This document shows positions 57,357 through 64,000 of a DNA stretch of 64,000 nucleotides, piece after piece. The DNA comes from Cervus elaphus. Taxonomy: Eukaryota > Chordata > Mammalia > Artiodactyla > Cervidae. The translations under genes were made by a program, and so were the position numbers. A model generated the notes under the pieces. The model had not been told where the DNA came from. It worked only from the letters and a program-made list of their open reading frames with translations, and did not search any database. The stretch is taken from the NCBI RefSeq assembly GCF_910594005.1, contig NC_057841.1:14369001-14433000 (forward strand), written 5' to 3'. Each line of letters opens with the position of its first letter. The stretch's first letter is position 1.

Positions 57357-57514
57357 CTGAACATGGCTAAAGTGCAAAGCTTTTCATTTCTGTGACTGCA
57401 GTTTTGAGTATTTACAACTTGCTTCTCCAAAATTCTTGCCGTGTTCTTTTGGCCCTTATCTAGTACTTTAATTTGTTTTGGTTATTTACTGGACATACGC
57501 ATCTTCATTTTATT

Positions 57515-58556
57515 CATGGAGGATCTGTTTAATTAGAGTGCCCTGTCCAAACTGATAGGCTATAGACTTCGATTAACTTTTACCATTGAGCAGGGTAGTA
57601 CTTAGAGACACTGTGATAACTCTCTGACTTCAGATGCACTCCTCCATGCCCTCACATTGTGACAGTCCTTTATCTTGTCTAAACAAACTGGCCTCATCAG
57701 TCCAGTGAGCAAGATGCTTGCTATTGCTCCATTGGCACGAAGAACCCACGGTAACATGATGACTACCTCCACTCCCTTCTATTCACTGATCCTTTGGGCA
57801 GTAAGATATCTGAGCCAGCAAAGTCAAGGTTACTGGAATGGAAAGTCAATATTTTTATAAATATATTTGGGGAGATAGCAAACAGAACAACAAAAAACCC
57901 CATGCATATCAATCACTTGTTTCCCAGACACATGTATTCTAGCCATATGTAGATGACCTATTCTGAGTATATATTGCAACACAAAAGGAAGCACCTTAGC
58001 CCTGCAAGTTGTTGTCGCGTGGCTAGTGCCAGAACTGGATTTGAACAAGCCATCCCACCTTTTATTTGGAGAGATACTGCAGGGTGATAGAATACACAGT
58101 GAGATCTGTGAAGCCCATGAGTGTGAGGTCATTCATTCTTCACCTTTTCGTGGTGAAAATCATTCCCAGGTAGAAACAACGGTGTGTGGAAAATCGTAAA
58201 ATGACTAATATATGTTCACAGATGGCACTGGCAGAAGCAAATTAATGTCAAGAGTAAGTGCTTATTTCCATGAAGAAGAAAATCACTGCTCCTGCTGGAA
58301 GGGATCCATTACAATCAATGTGCCCCAAGGCACTTGGCTAGTCCTCTGGGAACTGTGCAATCTGGAGAGCTCAGCACTTCTTATCACTTATGTCAAGCTG
58401 TGGTTCCGCAGGTGTCACGTCCAGATCAGCCTCAAAAAGGTTAAGCCTGTTTTCTTGAGCCCATGCAGAACTTCCATCCTGCAGCCAGAACTTTTTTCTC
58501 TATTAGCCACTGAACTTCACTCAGTAGCCAGCAAAAACGGACTGATGTTGCCAAAC
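57515..58556 (-). pseudogene. ERV-L integrase-region fossil
   Basis: Read antisense, this kilobase follows the 3' part of an ERV-L type pol gene: a zinc-finger-proximal block near 58,460, the integrase core start near 58,320-58,350 (CCAAGTGCCTTGGGGCACAT), a block near 57,920 (TATGGCTAGAATACATGTGT), and the end near 57,590 (CACAGTGTCTCTAAGTACTA). Frames are broken by many stops and indels; only a 100-codon piece (57,830-58,132) stays open. No LTR is seen alongside. ERV-L is an ancient placental retrovirus family without an envelope gene in most copies. The 115-codon sense frame at 58,212-58,559 is its antisense shadow. Assignment is by family resemblance, not search. Confidence 0.68.
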
Positions 58557-58938
58557 TGATTGGCAGTTTACTTAGATTGATCTATACAGTTGATGTCCTT
58601 TGTAAAGCATTCTCATAACACACAAACTTATCACCATTCTTTGTTTATTGCCCTGGGATAACACCACACGGTTTTATAACTTCTGATTTATAATTCCTAA
58701 ATATCTATCAAGGCAACTTCCCTCACCTCCACATTTCTAGCTGTTTTCATTAGAAGTGCTTTAGCCCTCAATGGCTCTTTGTTTTTGCATATAAAAGTTT
58801 TAAATGATTTTATCAAGTATTTTGGAAAAAAACTCATAATTTTTATCTTTTTTAAGAGCTATAATAGAAAACCTTTAGTTTCATTTACTTATATTTATTA
58901 TTAAATATTGATAAGCTCTGATACTGCTGTAACTGTGT
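58557..58938. other. Unrecognised AT-rich sequence
   Basis: No element or exon recognised. Confidence 0.5.
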
Positions 58939-59169
58939 AATCCAATTTTGTTGGGCTTCCCAGGCAGCTTGGTGGTAAAGAATCCACCTGCCAATGCAGG
59001 AGACAGAGGTTTGACATGTGGGTTGGGAAAATCCCCTGGAGGACAAAATGGCAACCCATTCCCAGGATTCTTGCCTGGAAAATTTCATGGACAGAGAGGA
59101 GCCTGGCAGGCTACAGTCCATGGAGCTGCAAAGAGTCAGACACAACTGAATATGCAATCCAATTTTGTT
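58939..59169 (+). mobile_element. Full-length Bov-tA SINE with 14-bp TSD
   Basis: Element 58,953-59,155 (GGGCTTCCCAGGCAGCTTGG to GAGTCAGACACAACTGAATA). The perfect 14-bp TSD is AATCCAATTTTGTT at 58,939-58,952 and 59,156-59,169. Confidence 0.95.
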
Positions 59170-59309
59170 AGCTCTAAGTTTCTATACAATCGTTCCTTAT
59201 TTCCTTGCAGATCACTCACCTTTGTAGCTACTTTTTAAGTAAAAATTCTTCAAATTTTACAAATTGGTATGTGATCAGTTTCCTGTTGGGTCCATGACAA
59301 ACACATAAA

Positions 59310-59312
<3 letters not shown>

Positions 59313-59376
<64 letters not shown>
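59313..59376 (+). repeat. (TA)32 microsatellite
   Basis: Perfect TA repeats of 64 bp directly before a dimeric SINE. Such tracts can extrude cruciforms and are often length-unstable. Confidence 0.95.
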
Positions 59377-59379
<3 letters not shown>

Positions 59380-59685
59380 TTCCCTGATAGCTCAGTTGGT
59401 AAAGAATTCACCTGCAATTCAAAAGACCCTGGTTCAATTCCTGGCTTGGGAAGATCTGCTGGAGAAGGGATAGGCTACCCACTCCTGTATTTTGGGGCTT
59501 CCCTTGTGGCTCAGTTGGTAAAGAATCTGCCTGCAATGAGGGAGACCTGGGTTCAATCCGTGTGTTGGGAAGATTCCCCTGGAGAAGGGAAAGGCTACCC
59601 ACTCCAGTATTCTGACCTACAGAATTCCATATGGTTCATGGGGTCCCAAAGAGTTGGACAAGACTGAGCGCTTTTCACTTTCATA
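59377..59685 (+). mobile_element. Dimeric Bov-tA SINE
   Basis: Head 1 (CACTTCCCTGATAGCTCAGT), a short BovA piece (GGCTACCCACTCCTGTATTT), head 2 (GGGGCTTCCCTTGTGGCTCA), then a full body to GTTGGACAAGACTGAGCGCT and a TTTTCACTTTC tail. It is bracketed by TA repeats (59,313-59,376 and ATATATATATAT at 59,684), so it probably entered a TA tract. Confidence 0.92.
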
Positions 59686-59739
59686 TATATATATGCTTTT
59701 CTTTTGGTAAGATTATTAGTTCTGGTTATATTTAAAATA

Positions 59740-60200
59740 GCAATCAATTCTTCTATCCTTGGCATAAAAATGGCTTTGATATATTATCGCTTATGTATAA
59801 TTACTGGATATGCTAATATTTTGATTAGGATTTTGTATCTATACTCATGAATATAATAGCCCTGGAATTTCCCTTTTTATAACCGGTATAATTTCTGTCT
59901 TTTATTGTTGTAATTATGCTGATTTCATAAAATAAACTATTTATTCTTTATTTATTGTCAAGATAGTAGAAAACAGAGCACTACTCTGTTTAAATTTTAT
60001 AAATTTGTCTGTAATATTATCTGAGCATTTTAAATTTGAGAGACATGGTATTTAACCACTGCTTTAATTTCCTAATAGTTATAGTATTATTGAATTTTAC
60101 AACATGTTCTGGAGTCAGTTCTCCTGGAAAAAAATGCTCTAGTAGCATTTTGTTGCTTAGGTTTCAGTGTTTGATTTGTTGATATAGCTACTCATTTGTT
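59740..60200 (-). mobile_element. Ancient L1M RT-region fossil
   Basis: Antisense ORF2 resemblance in order: CTATCCTTGGCATAAAAATG, GGATATGCTAATATTTTGAT, AGGATTTTGTATCTATACTC, ATGAATATAATAGCCCTGGA, TTATGCTGATTTCATAAAAT and CTGCTTTAATTTCCTAATAG. These correspond to the RT thumb side of old L1 ORF2. It is heavily decayed, with no open frame. Confidence 0.6.
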
Positions 60201-60206
60201 GCTTTG

Positions 60207-60322
60207 TTTAGTTGCTCAGTCATGTCCAACTCTGCGACCACACGGACTGTAGCCTGCCAGGCTTCTCTGTGCATGGAATTTCCCAGGCAAGAATACTGGA
60301 GTGGGTTGCCATTTCCTTCTCT
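60207..60322 (-). mobile_element. BovA SINE
   Basis: Antisense BovA body (TTAGTTGCTCAGTCATGTCC to GGTTGCCATTTCCTTCTCT) without the tRNA-like head, lying within or beside the L1M fossil. Confidence 0.88.
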
Positions 60323-61762
60323 CTAGCTAGTCCATAAATAATTTTTTCCCTATTGAAGGCATATATATTTTGCTTCAAAATAGAGGGGAAAATCATCATT
60401 CCAACTGAATTATGAGTACTTCTGTTCGAGGCTTTGTTGCACTTTTTTTGTTTGTTGTACTTTTAGTTCAACTCTGTTTTGTTTCTCTTTGTCTTGAGGA
60501 TGAGATTTATCCCCAGTATTATTGCTTCCTCCCATAAGCAGGACTTTGGGCTAAGGGATTATAAAGAAGTTTCTGCATGCCTAAGAAAATACTGATTTTT
60601 CTATAGCCATGATAGCAATTAACCGATTAGCAAACATGAAATTCATTTAATTGATTAAACCAGCATCTCAACAGCACAGTTTTCTCACAAGCACAGTTCA
60701 GTTATGATAGCCTATCTCCCAGTGACAGACCCGCACTTCTGAAAGTCAGCCAACTGCAAAAGCTTCACTTCAATATCTAAACTTTGAAATTCATTCAGCA
60801 ACTTCCACAATCTAGTGATCTTCCCACAGTCAATGATCAGTCAATGTGTGAACGTTCTAACCTCAAAACAACAAAGAAACAAAAAACACACCCTCAAATC
60901 TCTAAACCCCATACTTCGCCAGTGTATGCTTTGCTGTGTCTAATGTTCATAGCATACACTTGCTTAAATAAGAAAAAAAAAATCAGTTTTTGTTTCATGG
61001 GTCTTCCTACAACACTAGTTAATGTCTCTTCTTCCAGTATTTTTACTAAGCACCACAAGAATACACATATCTCTTTGCAGAATACCCACTAGCTTTCGAT
61101 GTCACCATGAAACTTGCAAAAGTGCTTTAAGAATATTTTCATCAGTAGGAATATCTCTATAGGTGGTACCGCTACAGAAGTACAGAGGAACAACCAGCAC
61201 AGAATTAAAAGTTCTCTCTTTCCTTGCTAATTACATCAGAAGCTTCTGGGGCTGACATACTTAACCATCTGTCCAGCTGTGCCCAGATATGACATCTGGG
61301 CTATAGGATAGAAAGCCATTTGTCTCTGTTCTCCTACAAGGGTCTCTTGTCTTTTGAAATTTAATTCTCTTACATTTCTTTGCATTCTAGCTATTCCTGC
61401 AGGAGCAGTGGAGTGTAAAAGGTATCTTACCTATATGTAAGAGGTATCTTTGTCTTTTAATGAATAAGGCTAGAGATTTATTTAAGTTTTCAAAATTATT
61501 GCTAGTCTGGACCTTTTTTTAACACAACTAAACTTACTATTGCAGTTGGATTTATTTTTTTAATGGCTTTTAAACTCTTTATACTATATTTTAAATTTAT
61601 ATATCTCCTCCCTAATATGAACATAAATTTAGCATGTCCTCAGGTCTGTTGTTTCAACAATACAATGCCAACATTATCTGTACTCCATCCAAATGTTAAA
61701 TGGACTTTCATTCTGGGTCATTATGACTGTATTTCCCCCTTTTCTTCTCCCATCTTTGGTTA
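60323..61762. other. Unrecognised sequence
   Basis: 1.4 kb with no supported gene. A 102-codon frame (60,784-61,092) is biased by A-rich codons, has no domain and no kin recognised. Confidence 0.45.
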
Positions 61763-61763
61763 A

Positions 61764-62239
61764 ATTCAGTCACACAGTCTTGTCTGACTCTTTGTGACCC
61801 CATGGACTGACTGCAGCATGCCAGGCCTTCCTGTCCATCACGGATACCTGGAGTGTGCTCAAACTCATGTCCATTGAGTCGGTGATGCCATCCAACCATC
61901 TTATCCTCTGTCGTCCCCTTCTTCTCCTGCCTTCAATCTTTCCCAGCATCGGGGTCTTTTCCAATGAGTCGGTTCTTCACATCAGGTGGCCAAAGCATTG
62001 GAGCTTCAGCTTCAGCATCAGTCCTTCCAATGAATATTCAGGACTGATCTCCTTTACGATGCACTGGTTGGATCTCCTTGCAGTCCAAGGGACTCTCAAG
62101 ACTCTTCTCCAACACCATAGTTCAAAAGCATCACTTCTTCGGTGCTCAGCTTTCTTAGCTCTACATCCATACATGACCACTGGAAAAACCATAGCCTTGA
62201 CTAGACGGACCTTTGTTGGCAAAGTAATGTCTCTGCTTT
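61764..62239 (-). mobile_element. 5'-truncated BovB
   Basis: Antisense 3' half-kilobase, from a decayed tail (TTCAGTCACACAGTCTTGTC) to GACCTTTGTTGGCAAAGTAA, where ordinary BovB sequence stops (GTCTCTGCTTT) and a local repeat expansion begins. It contains a partial C-terminal frame (61,977-62,222). Confidence 0.9.
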
Positions 62240-62310
62240 AGGCAAAGTAACCTCATTGCCTTAGTCAAAGTAATGCTTTAGGCAAAGTAATACTTTGTCA
62301 GCAAAGTAAT
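62218..62310 (+). repeat. GCAAAGTAA expansion at a BovB edge
   Basis: The 9-mer GCAAAGTAA or a one-base variant (TCAAAGTAA) occurs five times (about 62,219, 62,242, 62,266, 62,282 and 62,301) at spacings of 16-24 bp. The first is native BovB sequence; the rest follow its 5' truncation point. Confidence 0.8.
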
Positions 62311-62882
62311 TTCTCCCATCTTAGGTATTATTTTAAAGACAATAAACCATTTACCAAGTTACTGTCATCATGTTGCACATCTTACAGCACATTCTGAATT
62401 TCATTGCTCTCTTCCTAAAGCATGCCATCCAAAACTCTTTTCAATATGGTTGTGCTGGGCACATTGCTGGAGACTTTTATGCTAGACAAAAGGGAACATA
62501 TGTTGAAATAGGCTTCCTTCCCAGTGCTCTGATTCTGCCCTCATTGCTGAAGTCATAACTGGGACCCTCTAGAGGACAATGCATTTCCAGGGTTTCCCCA
62601 GCCAGAGGTGGTCCACGACTGTGGGCAGGCTAGCCTGCCTGTTCTGGTCAGTAGGCCTGCAGAGAACCCGGAGCCCACTCGCCCACTGGGTGGTGTGGAG
62701 TTACGCACAGTAACTGCATGGGAAGGTGCAGGCTGGCTACAGTTGGCAGGCCGTGTGAAGACGGAATGAGGCTGTTAAGAAGCCTTCTCACGGCAACTGG
62801 AAGACTAAGATGCATGTCTGTGTCAGAGATTGGTGACAGGGTGAACCCAGGCAGGTGGGTCATTTCCAGGACGGTACATCCT
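62311..62882. other. Unrecognised, with a CpG-retaining GC-rich segment
   Basis: 62,561-62,875 is GC-rich, with about eight CpG steps in 315 bp, against near absence nearby. No family, exon or RNA recognised. Confidence 0.5.
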
Positions 62883-63292
62883 CAGTTCAGTTCAGTTCAG
62901 GTGCTCAGTCGTGTCTGACTCTTTGCGATCCCACGGACTGCAGCAAGCCAGGCTTCCCTGTCCATCACCAACTCCCACAGCTTGCTCAAACTCATGTCCA
63001 TTGAGTCGGTGATGCCATCCAACCATCTCATCCTCTGTCGTCATCCCCTTCTCCTCCTGCTTTCAACCTTTCCCAGCATCAGGGTCTTTTCGAATGAGTC
63101 AGTTCTTTGCATCAGGTGGCCAAAGCATTGGAGCTTCAGCTTCAGCATCAGTCCTTCCAATGAATATTCAGGACTGATCTCCTTTAGGATGGACTGGTTG
63201 GATCTCCTTGCAGTCCAAGGGACTCTTAAGAGTCTTCTCCAGCACCACAGTTCAAAAGCATCAATTCTTTGGTGCTCAGCTTTCTTTCCTAC
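62883..63292 (-). mobile_element. 5'-truncated BovB
   Basis: Antisense 0.4-kb BovB 3' end with a clean CAGTTCAGTTCAGTTCAG tail, running to GGTGCTCAGCTTTCTTTCC. TACATCCT on the left and TACATCTT on the right are a possible short TSD. Confidence 0.92.
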
Positions 63293-64000
63293 ATCTTATG
63301 TAGGGTGAATATAATCCCACATCCCTAGCCACTCTCCTTGCCAGAATCTTTCCTAGTAGGAACTCTTCCCCGTCTATCTCTTTTCTATGGAAAATCACTG
63401 TTTACAATATGATACTCTGTATTTCTAGAGATCACTGACTTTGCTGGCACCTTTCATATTAGAGCTTAATGGTGGAAACTCACTTTTCAATTGTGTTGTC
63501 AGAAATAACCTGACTGTTATAAATGTGCCATGTAGATCTATCATATTTCATTCTAGAAGATAAAATTCTTGACATAAGATGCTGTGTTGTAACATCCTGC
63601 CAATGTCTTCTCTGACAGCCCCTTTAGAACGAGAGAAGTGACAGATGTTGTTGTGGCTATGTGAACAAGGGGATGGGATTCACTCCTTCTATCTTCTCCA
63701 GAGAAGCTTTACATTATGGCCTGAAAAAGAGAAATAAAACACCTTGGAGCACACTGATATTCTGTGTTTATGATTTCTGCATTCTTGGAATCATTAATGA
63801 TAATAGTACTATTATATTCTCCTTGGAATCAGTTACTTAAGGTGGATGTTGAAAAAGTAAAACTCTGTGACCTTTAAGGATGAACTAAAAAGTTCCATAT
63901 ATATTTTAGTCAAGCTACATCTGAAATAAGAGGTGGATAGGTATTTCAAACAACTGGGTAAGTTTACTTCCAATATGTGACTTTTCATTAGTCACTTAAG
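63293..64000. other. Unrecognised sequence to window end
   Basis: No repeat family, RNA gene or exon recognised. Confidence 0.5.

Noticed and set aside
57946..57963. TATGTAGATGACCTA, reading as a YVDDL-like RT box on the plus strand
   Set aside because: Stops flank it closely in that frame and no other RT motif is near; the fossil homology is on the other strand, so it is coincidence.
58212..58559. 115-codon sense frame as a possible gene
   Set aside because: It lies antisense to an ERV-L integrase-like fossil; no domain, splice signals or promoter support.
7452..59685. tRNA-like heads (GGCTCAGTNGGTAAAGAATC type) as tRNA genes
   Set aside because: Each is fused to a BovA body and has the dispersed Bov-tA structure; they are SINE heads, not tRNA genes.
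60784..61092. 102-codon frame rich in Lys, Thr and Ser
   Set aside because: Composition follows local A-richness; no domain or exon-like boundaries.
13186..63292. Regularly recurring similar blocks as CRISPR-like or satellite arrays
   Set aside because: Spacing and orientation are irregular, and the blocks are BovB and BovA ends with individual TSDs.

Overview
The window is a gene-poor, AT-rich piece of a ruminant (most likely bovid) nuclear genome. The diagnostic evidence is the mix of RTE-type BovB LINEs, tRNA-Glu-headed Bov-tA SINEs, free BovA monomers and a young ruminant-type L1. Together these occur in ruminants; BovB alone would not prove it, because BovB moved horizontally among vertebrates. 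The exact species cannot be told from the sequence. I find no host protein-coding exon I can defend. Nearly every long reading frame is a decayed LINE ORF, a read-through of SINE consensus sequence, or an antisense shadow.

Layout. 0-9 kb: mostly unrecognised sequence with a BovB tail (0.7 kb), a 5'-truncated L1 with a perfect 16-bp target-site duplication (TSD; 1.4-2.75 kb) and BovA/Bov-tA SINEs. 9.2-11.6 kb: BovB followed by a second L1 3' end, then Tigger-type DNA transposon fossils split by a SINE. 11.7-18.5 kb: SINEs and a long antisense BovB that keeps a 5' leader and is itself split by a second BovB. 18.5-31 kb: sparse, with a mariner-type hairpin (18.7 kb), short BovB/SINE pieces and a 72-nt tRNA-Asp pseudogene (29.7 kb). 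31-34 kb: a 2-kb sense BovB, then SINE, hAT-like and MLT1-like fossils. 35-42 kb: sparse, with BovB 3' ends, a MIR and a CTCF-like site (40.66 kb). 42-46.5 kb: an old LTR cut by two SINEs, then the most complete BovB endonuclease-RT remnant. 48.4-51.3 kb: a 3'-truncated SINE and two BovB copies tail to tail. 52.1-53.5 kb: an ancient L1. 53.5-55.6 kb: a SINE cluster with microsatellites. 57.5-58.6 kb: antisense ERV-L integrase-region fossil. 59-63.3 kb: SINEs, a (TA)32 tract, an old L1 RT fragment and two BovB pieces.

The elements act as a layered record rather than a pathway. BovB supplied the reverse transcriptase whose 3' end is shared with BovA/Bov-tA, so SINE and LINE tails look alike. 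Nesting gives relative ages: MIR, L1M, ERV-L, MLT-like LTR and Tigger are oldest, then BovB, with later Bov-tA and L1 insertions. No BovB or L1 copy here looks able to move: all are truncated, and the four RT-bearing BovB copies carry frameshifts and/or lost catalytic aspartates.

I did not find a new multi-gene system. The most interesting items are a BovB leader containing a diverged tandem repeat, a 3'-truncated SINE with a perfect TSD, dimeric SINEs that inserted as one unit, catalytic-residue loss differing between BovB copies, a mariner hairpin resembling ruminant miRNA precursors, and a tRNA-Asp fossil decayed mostly at CpG sites.
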